From positions 6,792,470-6,856,469 of the forward strand of contig NZ_CM001489.1 of NCBI RefSeq assembly GCF_000262465.1: DNA of 64,000 bases. Direction: 5' to 3'. This DNA comes from Frankia sp. QA3. GTDB lineage: Bacteria > Actinomycetota > Actinomycetes > Frankiales > Frankiaceae. The notes beneath the pieces were generated by a model that had not been told where the DNA came from, searched no databases, and saw only the letters and a program-made list of their open reading frames with translations. A program made the position numbers and the translations under genes. Below, one piece after another: positions 35,225 through 43,713 of this stretch (positions are counted from its first letter, which is position 1; each line of letters begins with the position of its first letter).

Positions 35225-36685
35225 ATGACTCTTCCTGCCGACGCCCTGACGGCGTCCACTTTCGACAGATCCCTCATCGAACTCACCGATTCCGATTCGG
35301 CGTACCTTTCGGGTTTCTATGACGATTCGGGGGATGGCTTCGACCTGGAGGAGCGCGCGGCACTGCGCCGCGTGCCGGGTCTGGCCACCGAACTCGACGA
35401 CGTCACCGAGGTCGAGTACCGCCAGCTTCGGCTGGAGCGGGTCGTCCTCATCGGCGTGTGGACGTCGGGTTCGTTGCGGTCGGCCGAGGCCTCCATGGCG
35501 GAGCTCGCCGCCCTCGCCACCACGGCGGGTTCCGTGGTGCTCGATGCGCTCGTCCAACGCCGCGACCGGCCGGACGCCTCGACCTACGTCGGGTCCGGCA
35601 AGGCGCGTGAACTCGCCGAGGTCGTCACCGCGACCGGTGCGGACACGGTGATCTGCGACGGCGAGCTCACCCCGGGCCAGCTACGCCAGCTGGAGGAGGT
35701 CGTCAAGGTCAAGGTCATCGACCGGACCGCGCTCATCCTGGACATCTTCGCCCAGCACGCGACGTCTCGGGAGGGCAAGGCGCAGGTCGAGCTCGCCCAG
35801 CTTCAGTACATGCTGCCCCGTCTGCGCGGCTGGGGTGAGTCGATGTCCCGCGCTGCGGCCAGCGGCGGCGGGCGTGCGCCCATCGGTACCCGCGGACCCG
35901 GCGAGACGAAGATCGAGACGGACCGTCGGCGGCTGCGGGCCCGGATGGCGCGCCTGCGTCGGGAACTCGCCGGGATGGCGACCGTGCGGGAGACGAAGCG
36001 GTCGGCCCGCCGGCGCGGCGAGGTGCCCGCGGTGGCGATCGCCGGCTACACCAACGCCGGCAAGTCCTCGCTGCTCAACCGCCTCACCGGCGCCGGCGTC
36101 CTCGTCGAGGACGCGCTGTTCGCCACGCTGGATCCCACCGTGCGGCGCGCGACGCTGCCGGACGGCCGGGCGTTCACCCTCACCGACACGGTCGGTTTCG
36201 TCCGGCACCTCCCGCACCAGATCGTCGAGGCGTTCCGCTCGACCCTGGAGGAGGTCGCCGACGCGGACCTCATCCTGCACGTCGTCGACGGCTCCGCCCC
36301 CGACCCGGCCGCCCAGATCTCGGCCGTGCGCGAGGTGCTCAACGACATCGACGCGGGCGACGTGACCGAGCTGATCGTCGTGAACAAGGTCGACGCGACC
36401 GAGCCGACCGTCCTCGCCGGCCTGCGCCAGCTCGCGCCCGACGCGGTCTTCGTCTCGGCGCGCACGGGGGAGGGGCTGGCCGCGCTCGTCGACGCCCTGT
36501 CCGCCCGGGTCCCCCACCCCGACGTGGAGATGAAGGTCCTCGTCCCCTATACGCGGGGCGATCTCGTCTCCCGGGTGCATGCCCATGGCGAGGTGCTCGA
36601 GCTGGAGCACACCGCGGACGGCACCCGACTGCTCGCGAGGGTGTCCCCGTCGCTCGCCGCGGAGCTGCACGCTTTCCAGCCCTGA
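35225..36685 (+). CDS. hflX: Ribosome-associated GTPase HflX
   Basis: GTPase that splits or rescues ribosomes, especially under stress. The 486-residue protein has the HflX N-terminal domain (ASTYVGSGKARELAE, VIDRTALILDIFAQHATSREGKAQVELAQLQY, RGPGETKIETDRR) and then the G domain: G1 AGYTNAGKSS near residue 274, G3 DTVGFVRHLPH, G4 VVNKVDA. ATG 35225 is preferred; the TTG at 35210 has no ribosome site either. A 40-residue acidic N-terminal extension precedes the conserved core. It is convergent with lexA across a strong hairpin. Confidence 0.94.
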   Translation: MTLPADALTASTFDRSLIELTDSDSAYLSGFYDDSGDGFDLEERAALRRVPGLATELDDVTEVEYRQLRLERVVLIGVWTSGSLRSAEASMAELAALATTAGSVVLDALVQRRDRPDASTYVGSGKARELAEVVTATGADTVICDGELTPGQLRQLEEVVKVKVIDRTALILDIFAQHATSREGKAQVELAQLQYMLPRLRGWGESMSRAAASGGGRAPIGTRGPGETKIETDRRRLRARMARLRRELAGMATVRETKRSARRRGEVPAVAIAGYTNAGKSSLLNRLTGAGVLVEDALFATLDPTVRRATLPDGRAFTLTDTVGFVRHLPHQIVEAFRSTLEEVADADLILHVVDGSAPDPAAQISAVREVLNDIDAGDVTELIVVNKVDATEPTVLAGLRQLAPDAVFVSARTGEGLAALVDALSARVPHPDVEMKVLVPYTRGDLVSRVHAHGEVLELEHTADGTRLLARVSPSLAAELHAFQP

Positions 36686-36765
36686 CCCGCCAAGGCCGGA
36701 CCTGACCCGTCGCTGGCGATCACGGCCCGATCGGCGGCATGCCGCCCGGTCCGCGGCAGCCGAAC

Positions 36766-36792
36766 CGGCCGGCCGCCTCGCGCGGCCGGCCG
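36766..36792. terminator. Hairpin between convergent hflX and lexA
   Basis: CGGCCGGCCGC-CTCGC-GCGGCCGGCCG is a perfect 11-bp stem with a 5-base loop. It lies 81 bases after the hflX stop and 8 bases beyond the lexA stop, so it could serve both genes. No T-run follows. Confidence 0.6.
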
Positions 36793-36799
36793 TCCACGG

Positions 36800-37564
36800 T
36801 CAGACCCGGCGCAGCACAGCGACGATCCGCCCGAGGATCGTCGCCTCCTCGCCGGGGATGTCGCTGAACGTCGGGTTCTCCGGATGCAGCCAGACCTTGC
36901 CGTCGCGGACCCGCAGCCGCTTGACCGTCGCCTCGCCGTCGATCATCGCGGCGACGATCTCGCCGTTGTCCGCGACCGGCTGCTGGCGGACCACCACCCA
37001 GTCCCCGTCACAGATCGCCGCGTTGATCATCGATTCGCCGACGACCCGGAGCAGGAACAGGGTGCCCTCGCCGACGATCTCCTTCGGCAGCGGAAAGACG
37101 TCCTCGATCGCCTGCTCGGCCAGGATCGGGCCGCCGGCGGCGATCCGCCCGAGTACCGGTACGTAGGCCGCGGACGCCTCGCCGCTCGCCCCGACGGCCG
37201 GGGCGGCTGCGGCGCCCGGGAACGTCGACACCACCGCCGCGGCGCCGGAGTCGGCCTTGCGCCGCGGCCGATCGGGGCTGAGCACCTCCATCGCCCGCGG
37301 ACGGTTCGGGTCCCGGCGCAGGTAGCCCTTCTCCTCCAGCACCTTGAGCTGGTGCGCCACGCTGCTCGTGCTGGTCAGCCCCACCGCCTCCCCGATCTCC
37401 CGCACACTGGGCGGGTACCCGCGCCGTTCCACCTCGGCCCGGATGACCTCGAGCACCTTGCGCTGCCGGGGGGTCAGGCCGGCTGCGTCCGCGGGGTTTT
37501 CGGGAAAGGCCCGCACGTTGCCGCGGGCCCCGCCCCGGCGTGTACCCCTGCCTTGGCTGGTCAT
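36800..37564 (-). CDS. lexA: SOS repressor LexA
   Basis: A 254-residue LexA. The N-terminal winged helix (LTPRQRKVLEVIRAEVERRGYPPSVREIGEAVGL, residues about 30-63) binds SOS boxes. The C-terminal S24 domain has the Ala143-Gly144 cleavage site (GRIAAGGP), Ser178 in VVGESM and Lys215 in ATVKRL as the catalytic dyad. A 30-residue Ala-rich hinge is longer than usual. RecA filaments trigger its self-cleavage. Its own promoter region carries an SOS box at 37756-37771, so it should be autoregulated. It is divergent from the LysM gene. Confidence 0.97.
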   Translation of the reverse strand: MTSQGRGTRRGGARGNVRAFPENPADAAGLTPRQRKVLEVIRAEVERRGYPPSVREIGEAVGLTSTSSVAHQLKVLEEKGYLRRDPNRPRAMEVLSPDRPRRKADSGAAAVVSTFPGAAAAPAVGASGEASAAYVPVLGRIAAGGPILAEQAIEDVFPLPKEIVGEGTLFLLRVVGESMINAAICDGDWVVVRQQPVADNGEIVAAMIDGEATVKRLRVRDGKVWLHPENPTFSDIPGEEATILGRIVAVLRRV

Positions 37565-37755
37565 CGCCTACCGCTCTCCTCGTCGCGTACTCCGTCGCCG
37601 GCCGGTCGCCGCTCGGTCGCCACGCCGGGCGGCCGCACGGCTGTCGGCCTCGCCCGGCGAGACCGGCACCCCCCACGGCATCCGGCTGTCCGCGACCGGG
37701 AAACCGCCCGGTGCAAACCTGATCGTCTCGACGGTAACCGCCCCGTCGCGGAATC

Positions 37756-37771
37756 TCAAACGTCTGTTCGA
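37756..37771 (-). promoter_or_regulatory. LexA/SOS box, lexA side
   Basis: On the minus strand the site reads TCGAACAGACGTTTGA, one mismatch from TCGAAC-N4-GTTCGA. It lies 192 bases before the lexA start in the shared lexA/LysM intergenic region. Confidence 0.85.
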
Positions 37772-37824
37772 GCATGTCTCTTTCCCCGGCGGGACGCCAG
37801 TGCAACAATCGATCAGGAGTTCGA

Positions 37825-37840
37825 TCGAACGGGAGTTCGT
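37825..37840 (+). promoter_or_regulatory. LexA/SOS box, LysM-gene side
   Basis: TCGAACGGGAGTTCGT matches TCGAAC-N4-GTTCGA except for the last base. It lies 40 bases before the GTG of the LysM gene and 69 bases (centre to centre) from the lexA-side box. Confidence 0.85.
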
Positions 37841-37879
37841 GGCGTCGGCGACACGGTCCGAGCGCCTTGGGAGGATGCC

Positions 37880-38491
37880 GTGCACAGCGCGCACACGACG
37901 CAGGTGGTCGATCTGGCGGCTGCCCGGGAGCGGGCGGCGCGTCGGGCCCAGGGCTGGTCGGCGGGAGGTCCGGCGGGGACGCGGGGCCTCCGGTCGGCCG
38001 TCGGCGTCGTGGCCGGGAGGCCTGTGCGCCCCCTGGGTCCGTACGCCTCGCGCCCCCGTCCGCCAGGTCTCCAGTCGCCGGGTCTCCAGTCGCCGGGTCT
38101 CCAGTCGCCGGGTCTCCAGTCGCGGGATTCCCGGCAGCCGAGTTCCCGGTGGCTGTCCCGTGGAGCGGGTTCCCGGCCGCGGGCGCGGCGCGCCGCTGCC
38201 GGCGCGCCGCTGCCGCCGCTGCGGCTGACCCGCCGCGGCCGGGTGGTCGTGGTCGCCGTCGTCGCGCTGGCCATTGCCGCGGTGCTGGTACTGGTCCTGC
38301 CGCGCGCCTCGATCGCGTGGTCGGGCGAGCCGCCGCGGGGTCACCTGGTGCTCGCCGGCGAGACGCTGTGGGAGATCGCCGTCGCGCTCGATCCCGACGC
38401 CGACACCCGCGCCGTCGTGGATCGGCTGAGGCGGATCAACCATCTCCCCTCAGTCGAGCTCACCCCCGGCCAGTTCCTGCTGCTGGACTGA
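37880..38491 (+). CDS. SOS-controlled LysM membrane protein, likely cell-division suppressor
   Basis: A 203-residue protein with a Pro/Ser/Arg-rich cytoplasmic part, one membrane helix (VVVVAVVALAIAAVLVLVLP, about residues 119-138) and a C-terminal LysM domain (HLVLAGETLWEIAVALDPDADTRAVVDRLRRIN, about 155-200) that would bind peptidoglycan outside the cell. Divergent lexA neighbours of this type (YneA in Bacillus, Rv2719c/ChiZ in mycobacteria, DivS in Corynebacterium) halt division during the SOS response. GTG 37880 follows GGGAGG by five bases and an SOS box by 40. A 15-bp repeat inside encodes four PGLQS units. The role is inferred from context. Confidence 0.85.
   Translation: MHSAHTTQVVDLAAARERAARRAQGWSAGGPAGTRGLRSAVGVVAGRPVRPLGPYASRPRPPGLQSPGLQSPGLQSPGLQSRDSRQPSSRWLSRGAGSRPRARRAAAGAPLPPLRLTRRGRVVVVAVVALAIAAVLVLVLPRASIAWSGEPPRGHLVLAGETLWEIAVALDPDADTRAVVDRLRRINHLPSVELTPGQFLLLD
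38063..38122 (+). repeat. 15-bp tandem repeat inside the LysM gene
   Basis: Four units of ccgggtctccagtcg (the first has ccagg) encode Pro-Gly-Leu-Gln-Ser repeats in the cytoplasmic linker. Near-identical units mark it as a likely length-variable site. Confidence 0.9.
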
Positions 38492-38661
38492 TCCACCGGT
38501 CGGCCCGTCCGGTCCGCCACCGTCCGGTCCCGATCGGCGCTCGGCGGCTCGCCGCCGTGACGGGCCGGTGCCCGGCGGCAGCGGGCGGGTGAGGCACCCT
38601 TGCTCAGGGTTGTCGTGCCCCCGCGGGCTGATGCCCCCGTGTGACACGCGGGGGGTCGGTG

Positions 38662-38677
38662 TCCCCATCACTGGGGT
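38662..38677 (+). promoter_or_regulatory. Candidate NrdR box 1
   Basis: TCCCCATCACTGGGGT has an inverted CCCCA/TGGGG core and is exactly 31 bases (three helical turns) upstream of box 2, the usual phasing of paired NrdR boxes. Sequence match alone is weak. Confidence 0.5.
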
Positions 38678-38692
38678 TGTGCGCTAGGTTGG

Positions 38693-38708
38693 ACACAACA
38701 TCTGGTGC
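38693..38708 (+). promoter_or_regulatory. Candidate NrdR box 2
   Basis: ACACAACATCTGGTGC resembles the NrdR consensus (roughly ACAC-N-ATAT-N-T-N-GTGT). The -10-like TAGGTT ends three bases before it, so a bound NrdR would cover the transcription start of nrdR-nrdJ. Confidence 0.6.
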
Positions 38709-38875
38709 TTACGAGGGTGTAAGTCATCCGCAGCTTGATGCACAGGCTTTTCCACAGAGGCACGGGCCGCCCGTCCACAGGGCGGCCCGGTGGGTGTGGG
38801 GGCGGGCCGGTTCGCGGCTCGTCCTCCCGTCGCGCCGGGCGGTCCGCGCCGGACCGGACGAAGGAGGCGTATCGC

Positions 38876-39682
38876 GTGCGATGCCCGTTCTGCCGGCATC
38901 CGGACAGCCGTGTCGTCGACAGCCGGGAGGCCGAGGAGGGCTCGGCGATTCGGCGGCGGCGTTCCTGCCTGTCGTGCGGTCGCCGGTTCACCACCATGGA
39001 GGAGGCGTCGCTGCGGGTGCTCAAGCGCAGCGGCGTGGCGGAGTCGTTCAGCCGCGCGAAGGTGATCGCCGGAGTACGCAAGGCCTGCCAGGGCCGGCCG
39101 GTGCGCGACGACGATCTCGCCCTGCTCGCGCAGCGGGTGGAGGACGCCGTGCGCTCCTCGGGCTCGGCGGAGGTCCCCGCGGAGGCGATCGGTCGGGCGA
39201 TCCTCGGCCCGCTCCGCGAGCTCGACGAGGTGGCCTACCTCCGCTTCGCCTCGGTGTACCTGGCCTTCGAGTCGCTCGGCGACTTCGAGAGCGCGATCGC
39301 GGCGCTGCGGGCGGAGACGTCCGGCGCCCGCCGCGGCGCCGAGCCGGACGACCTGGACGACCTGGACGAGCTGGATGATCGGGCCGTCCGCCCCGCCGGC
39401 GGGGCGTTCACCGATCCGGCGGACCCGTCGCAGCGGGCCGGCCCAGCGGGCCCGTCACCCGGCGGCCGGCGGACCGACTCGGATACGCGACGCCCCGGCC
39501 GCTCAGGCCGGGACACGCTCGCCACCGTCCGCGAGGACCCGGAGACCCCGGGCCGCCGCGGTGGTGGGAACCAGTTGAACATCGTCGAGGGCGGGCTCGG
39601 CCGGGCCGAGCCGGCCGCGGGGGAGTACGAGGTCGGCCGGGCGCGCGCCGCGCGCGGCGCCTCGCCGGCCACCCGGACCTGA
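38876..39682 (+). CDS. nrdR: Transcriptional repressor NrdR with long C-terminal extension
   Basis: ATP/dATP-sensing repressor of ribonucleotide reductase genes. The zinc ribbon is complete (C-P-F-C at residues 3-6 and C-L-S-C-G at 31-35), followed by the ATP-cone (about 49-139: VLKRSGVAESFSRAKVIAGVRKAC, YLAFESLGDFESAI). NrdR is usually 150-190 residues; this one has 268, with a 115-residue acidic then Pro/Arg/Gly-rich tail of low complexity. GTG 38876 matches VRCPFCRHPDSRV and has AAGGAGG eight bases upstream. nrdJ follows 395 bases downstream. Confidence 0.95.
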   Translation: MRCPFCRHPDSRVVDSREAEEGSAIRRRRSCLSCGRRFTTMEEASLRVLKRSGVAESFSRAKVIAGVRKACQGRPVRDDDLALLAQRVEDAVRSSGSAEVPAEAIGRAILGPLRELDEVAYLRFASVYLAFESLGDFESAIAALRAETSGARRGAEPDDLDDLDELDDRAVRPAGGAFTDPADPSQRAGPAGPSPGGRRTDSDTRRPGRSGRDTLATVREDPETPGRRGGGNQLNIVEGGLGRAEPAAGEYEVGRARAARGASPATRT

Positions 39683-40077
39683 CGGGCCGCCGCGGGGCCG
39701 CCGAGGCCGCGTCCCGCCCGATCACATAGCAGCTTCGCCGCCCCACCGGCCCGTTCCCGTGTGCACGGGACGACCTGACCCGGCCGGCGTGGGCGTCCGA
39801 TCCCGCGCGGCCCGGTTTCGCGCGCCCTGCCCGTCACCCCTGCCCGGCTGCGCCCGGGGTGGGACGGCGCCGGGACGCGGCCCGGACCGCCGGATTCGGT
39901 GTGTTCGTCATGCGTGCCGATCCCTCCGGACCCGGTCGACCGCCTGGGTCCGGCGTCGGCCGGCACGCCGATTCGCCCGCGGTCCACCGTCCACGCGTGC
40001 AGTGGACCGGGCCCGGGCGGGGATGCCACCACCAGTGCGCCAGCGCGCGCCGATGAGAAGACAGGACGAGGAGCGTC
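39683..40077. other. nrdR-nrdJ intergenic region
   Basis: About 395 bases without a convincing gene. Short frames exist on both strands but lack ribosome sites. No riboswitch-like conserved box or strong hairpin was seen. It separates nrdR and nrdJ more than in a tight operon, so nrdJ may have its own promoter. Confidence 0.45.
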
Positions 40078-43038
40078 ATGACCGAAAGTCGCGGCACGAA
40101 GGCGGGCAGGTCTGCGGCCAGGGCGGGCGGATTGAAGATCCGGCGCTCGCGCACCACCGCCGGCGTCCACCCGTACGACGAGGTCACCTGGGAGACCCGG
40201 GACGTCGTCATGACCAACTGGCGGGACGGCTCGGTCAACTTCGAGCAGCGTGGGGTGGAGTTCCCCGAGTTCTGGTCGGTCAACGCGTCGAACATCGTGA
40301 CGAGCAAGTACTTCCGCGGGGCGCTGGGCACGCCGACCCGCGAGTCCTCCCTGCGCCAGCTCATCGACCGGGTCGTGCACGCCTACACCGCCGCCGGCCG
40401 CGAGCACGGCTACTTCGCCGCCGACGCCGACGCCGAGATCTTCGAGCACGAGCTGACCTGGATGCTGCTCCACCAGGTGTTCAGCTTCAACTCCCCGGTG
40501 TGGTTCAACGTCGGAACCTCGGCGCCCCAGCAGGTCTCAGCGTGTTTCATTCTGTCAGTTGATGACACTATGGAGTCGATTCTCAACTGGTACCGCGAGG
40601 AAGGGCTGATCTTCAAGGGCGGCTCGGGGGCCGGGCTCAACCTGTCCCGCATCCGCTCGTCGAAGGAGCTGCTGTCCTCCGGTGGCACGGCGTCCGGCCC
40701 GGTGAGCTTCATGCGCGGCGCGGACGCGTCGGCGGGCACGATCAAGTCGGGCGGGGCGACCCGGCGGGCCGCGAAGATGGTCGTGCTCGACGTCGACCAC
40801 CCGGACATCGTCGAGTTCGTCGAGACGAAGGCCCGGGAGGAGAACAAGATCCGGGCGCTGCGGGACGCCGGGTTCGACATGGATCTCGGCGGGCGCGACA
40901 TCGCCTCCGTGCAGTACCAGAACGCCAACAACTCGGTCCGGGTCACCGACGAGTTCATGCGCGCGGTCGTCGACGGGAGCAGCTTCGACCTGCGGGCCCG
41001 CCTCGACGGCCGGACCATCGAGACGATCGACGCCAAGGGGCTGTTCCGCACCATCGCCGAGGCGGCCTGGGCCTGCGCCGACCCCGGCATCCAGTACGAC
41101 GGCACGATCAACGACTGGCACACCTGTCCCGAGAGCGGCCGGATCAGCGCCTCCAACCCGTGCAGTGAGTACGTGCACCTGGACAACTCAAGCTGCAACC
41201 TGGCATCGCTGAACCTGCTGAAGTTCCTGCGCCCGGACCGGACGTTCGACGCCGAGGCGTTCGTCGCCGCCGTCGAGCTGATCATCACGGCGATGGACAT
41301 CTCGATCTGCTTCGCCGACTTCCCGACGCCGGAGATCACCGCGGTCACCCGGGCCTACCGCCAGCTCGGCATCGGCTACGCCAACCTCGGGGCGCTGCTG
41401 ATGGCCAGCGCCCGCGCCTACGACTCCGACGGCGGCCGCGCGCTCGCCGCGTCGATCACCTCGCTGATGACCGCCACGGCCTACCGGCGTTCGGCGGAGC
41501 TCGCCGGGATCGTCGGCGCCTACGACGGCTTCGCCCGCAACGCCGACGCGCACCGCCGGGTGGTGCGCAAGCACTCCGCCGCGAACGACGCGGTGCGCTC
41601 CGTGCACACCGAGGACACCCGGGTCCTCGCCGCGGCGTCCAAGGAGTGGGCGCGGGCGCAGACCGTCGGCGACAAGCACGGCTGGCGCAACGCCCAGGTC
41701 AGCCTGCTCGCCCCGACCGGCACGATCGGCCTGGCGATGGACTGCGACACCACCGGCATCGAGCCGGACCTCGCCCTGGTGAAGATGAAGAAGCTGGTCG
41801 GCGGCGCCAGCATGCGGATCGTCAACCAGACGGTCCCGGTGGCGCTGCGCGCGCTCGGCTACCCGGAGGAGACCCTCGAGGCGATCGTCGAGTACATCGC
41901 CGAGCACGGCCACGTCGTCGACGCCCCCGGCCTGCGCCCGGAGCACTACGACGTGTTCGACTGCGCGATCGGCGAGCGGGCCATCTCCCCGATGGGCCAC
42001 GTGCGGATGATGGCCGCGGTGCAGCCGTTCCTGTCCGGCGCGATCTCCAAGACGGTGAACATGCCCTCGACGGCGACCGTGGAGGAGGTCGAGGAGATCT
42101 ACCTGGAGGGCTGGCGGCTGGGTCTGAAGGCGCTGGCGATCTACCGGGACAACTGCAAGGTCGGCCAGCCGCTGTCCGACGTGCGGGGGGCGAAGCGGGA
42201 CGCCGCGGCGAGCGCCGCCACCGCCGCGGCCCTGGCGGCCCCGGCAACCCTCGCGCCCGCCGAGGCGGAGTACCGGCCGGTGCGCCGGCGACTGCCGAAG
42301 ACCCGCCCGTCGCAGACGGTCTCGTTCGCCGTCGGCGGTGCGGAGGGCTACCTGACCGCGGGCTCCTACCCGGACGACGGCCTCGGCGAGGTCTTCATCA
42401 AGATGTCGAAGCAGGGCTCGACGCTGGCCGGCGTGATGGACGCCTTCGCGATCGCCATCTCGATCGGCCTGCAGTACGGCGTGCCGCTGGAGGCGTACGT
42501 CAGCAAGTTCATCAACATGCGCTTCGAGCCGGCCGGGATGACCGACGACCCGGACGTCCGGATCGCTCAGTCGATCATGGACTATCTGTTCCGCCGGCTG
42601 GCGCTGGACTACCTCGACGCCGACCACCGTGCCGAACTCGGCATCTCCACCGCGGCCGAGCGGACCCGCGAGGTCAACGGCCGGTACGGCCCGCAGGCCG
42701 ACGCGGTCGCCGACGCCGTCGAGGCGTCCGCCGGGCCGCTCGCGGACGCGCTGCCCGGCGCGCAGACCCCGGGTCTGGACGCGCGTCCGGCTGTGGGTCC
42801 GGCCGGCGCCGGGCCGGTGCCGGCCGCGAGCCGGCCGGGGTCGGGGAGCAACGGCGTGGCCGTCGGGCACGGGCCCGCGCACGTGGCCCGCGAGCTGCGG
42901 CTGGCGTCTCCCGGCGAGTCGCTGGTCGCGCAGACGGTCGTCGACGCCCCGCTGTGCTTCACCTGCGGGGTGACGATGCGCCCGGCGGGGAGCTGCTACG
43001 TCTGCGAGCAGTGCGGCTCCACCAGCGGCTGTAGCTGA
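40078..43038 (+). CDS. nrdJ: Vitamin B12-dependent (class II) ribonucleotide reductase
   Basis: Makes deoxyribonucleotides with adenosylcobalamin as radical source. The 986-residue NrdJ shows SVNASNIVTSKYFRG near the N-terminus, CFILSVDDTMESI (substrate-loop cysteine), the NPCSEYVHLDNSSCNLASLNLLKF active-site segment with its cysteines, and LLAPTGTIGLAMDCDTTGIEPDLALV. An inserted DUF-type domain (KTRPSQTVSFAVGGAEGYLTAG) and a C-terminal cysteine-rich end (CFTCGVTMRPAGSCYVCEQCG) follow; the latter relays electrons from thioredoxin. An Ala/Pro linker of 80 residues precedes it. GAGGAG lies before ATG 40078. It is probably controlled by NrdR. Confidence 0.96.
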   Translation: MTESRGTKAGRSAARAGGLKIRRSRTTAGVHPYDEVTWETRDVVMTNWRDGSVNFEQRGVEFPEFWSVNASNIVTSKYFRGALGTPTRESSLRQLIDRVVHAYTAAGREHGYFAADADAEIFEHELTWMLLHQVFSFNSPVWFNVGTSAPQQVSACFILSVDDTMESILNWYREEGLIFKGGSGAGLNLSRIRSSKELLSSGGTASGPVSFMRGADASAGTIKSGGATRRAAKMVVLDVDHPDIVEFVETKAREENKIRALRDAGFDMDLGGRDIASVQYQNANNSVRVTDEFMRAVVDGSSFDLRARLDGRTIETIDAKGLFRTIAEAAWACADPGIQYDGTINDWHTCPESGRISASNPCSEYVHLDNSSCNLASLNLLKFLRPDRTFDAEAFVAAVELIITAMDISICFADFPTPEITAVTRAYRQLGIGYANLGALLMASARAYDSDGGRALAASITSLMTATAYRRSAELAGIVGAYDGFARNADAHRRVVRKHSAANDAVRSVHTEDTRVLAAASKEWARAQTVGDKHGWRNAQVSLLAPTGTIGLAMDCDTTGIEPDLALVKMKKLVGGASMRIVNQTVPVALRALGYPEETLEAIVEYIAEHGHVVDAPGLRPEHYDVFDCAIGERAISPMGHVRMMAAVQPFLSGAISKTVNMPSTATVEEVEEIYLEGWRLGLKALAIYRDNCKVGQPLSDVRGAKRDAAASAATAAALAAPATLAPAEAEYRPVRRRLPKTRPSQTVSFAVGGAEGYLTAGSYPDDGLGEVFIKMSKQGSTLAGVMDAFAIAISIGLQYGVPLEAYVSKFINMRFEPAGMTDDPDVRIAQSIMDYLFRRLALDYLDADHRAELGISTAAERTREVNGRYGPQADAVADAVEASAGPLADALPGAQTPGLDARPAVGPAGAGPVPAASRPGSGSNGVAVGHGPAHVARELRLASPGESLVAQTVVDAPLCFTCGVTMRPAGSCYVCEQCGSTSGCS

Positions 43039-43054
43039 GCCAGCCGGCGGGGCC

Positions 43055-43090
43055 GCGGCCCGGCCGGGAGGGTTCACCCGGCCGGGCCGC
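43055..43090 (+). terminator. Hairpin after nrdJ
   Basis: GCGGCCCGGCCGGG, an 8-base loop, then CCCGGCCGGGCCGC make a perfect 14-bp GC stem 16 bases after the nrdJ stop. No T-run follows, typical of actinobacterial hairpin terminators. Confidence 0.65.
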
Positions 43091-43202
43091 CAGCCGTCGA
43101 CGACGGTTCGCCCCGTTCCTACCGGTGGTAGCACCGCCACGTGTCGACGGAGATCGAGCACGGCCCCGTCCCGGAGGCGGCACTTGCCGAGGCGGGCGCT
43201 TC

Positions 43203-43713
43203 GTGGCCGGACGCCGAGTAGCCGCCGGCGGGTCGCTGGTCCTCGACAGCGACGGGCTGGTCAAGCTCGCCTCGGGTGACGCGAGGGCGCGCGCGTTCCT
43301 GTGGACCGCGCATGGCCGGGGCGGGGGTCGTCGTCAGCTCGATCACGCTGACCGAGGTGCTGCGGGGCGGCCCGCGGGATGCGGCGGTGCACCGCGTGCT
43401 GGCCAGGATCCGGGTGCTCCCGGTGACGCCGGACCTGGCGCGGTCGGCCGACGAGCTGCTCGGCGCGACCGGGCCGTCCGGCCACCGGTGCGCCATCGAT
43501 GCGGTGGTGGCCGCGACGGCGCTGCGGGCGGACCGGCCGGCCATCCTGCTGACCAGCGACGTCGATGACCTGCACCGGCTCGTCGACGAACCCGACCGTC
43601 CCCAGGACAGCCGGGTCGTCGTCGTGCACGTCCGCCCCGTCCGCCCCGTACGCCCGTCCGCCGGCTCCGGGCGGGCAGCGGACGTCAGCGCTCGGTGGCG
43701 AGCAGGTCGATGA
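43203..43713 (+). pseudogene. PIN-domain (VapC-like) ribonuclease gene with frameshift
   Basis: Two overlapping frames together encode one complete PIN domain. The first (GTG 43203) gives SLVLDSDGLVKLASGDARARAFLW, with the first acidic residue. The second continues VVVSSITLTEVLRGG (Glu), SGHRCAIDAVVAATAL (Asp) and LLTSDVDDLHRLV (Asp), so all four metal-binding acids are present. Deleting one G from the G5 run at 43323-43327 joins them exactly. PIN toxins cleave RNA and normally pair with an antitoxin. Only a 26-codon frame (43141-43221) precedes it. Either the gene is dead or the extra G is a sequencing error. Confidence 0.7.

Larger units (their letters stand above)
38492..38875. other. nrdR upstream region
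   Basis: About 384 bases without a gene between the LysM gene and nrdR. It holds the two NrdR-box-like sites with a -10-like TAGGTT (38685-38690) between them. The G/C runs around 38620-38660 (cccccgcgggctgatgcccccg) are unusual. I looked for a B12 riboswitch here and found no B12 box. Confidence 0.55.

Noticed and set aside
36884..37879. Extension of the LysM gene frame upstream across lexA
   Set aside because: The upstream part is antisense to lexA and lacks any domain. GTG 37880 has a good ribosome site and lies just after an SOS box.
38492..40077. A cobalamin riboswitch controlling nrdR/nrdJ
   Set aside because: Class II reductase regions sometimes involve B12 control, but I found no B12-box-like sequence or the expected helices in either intergenic region.
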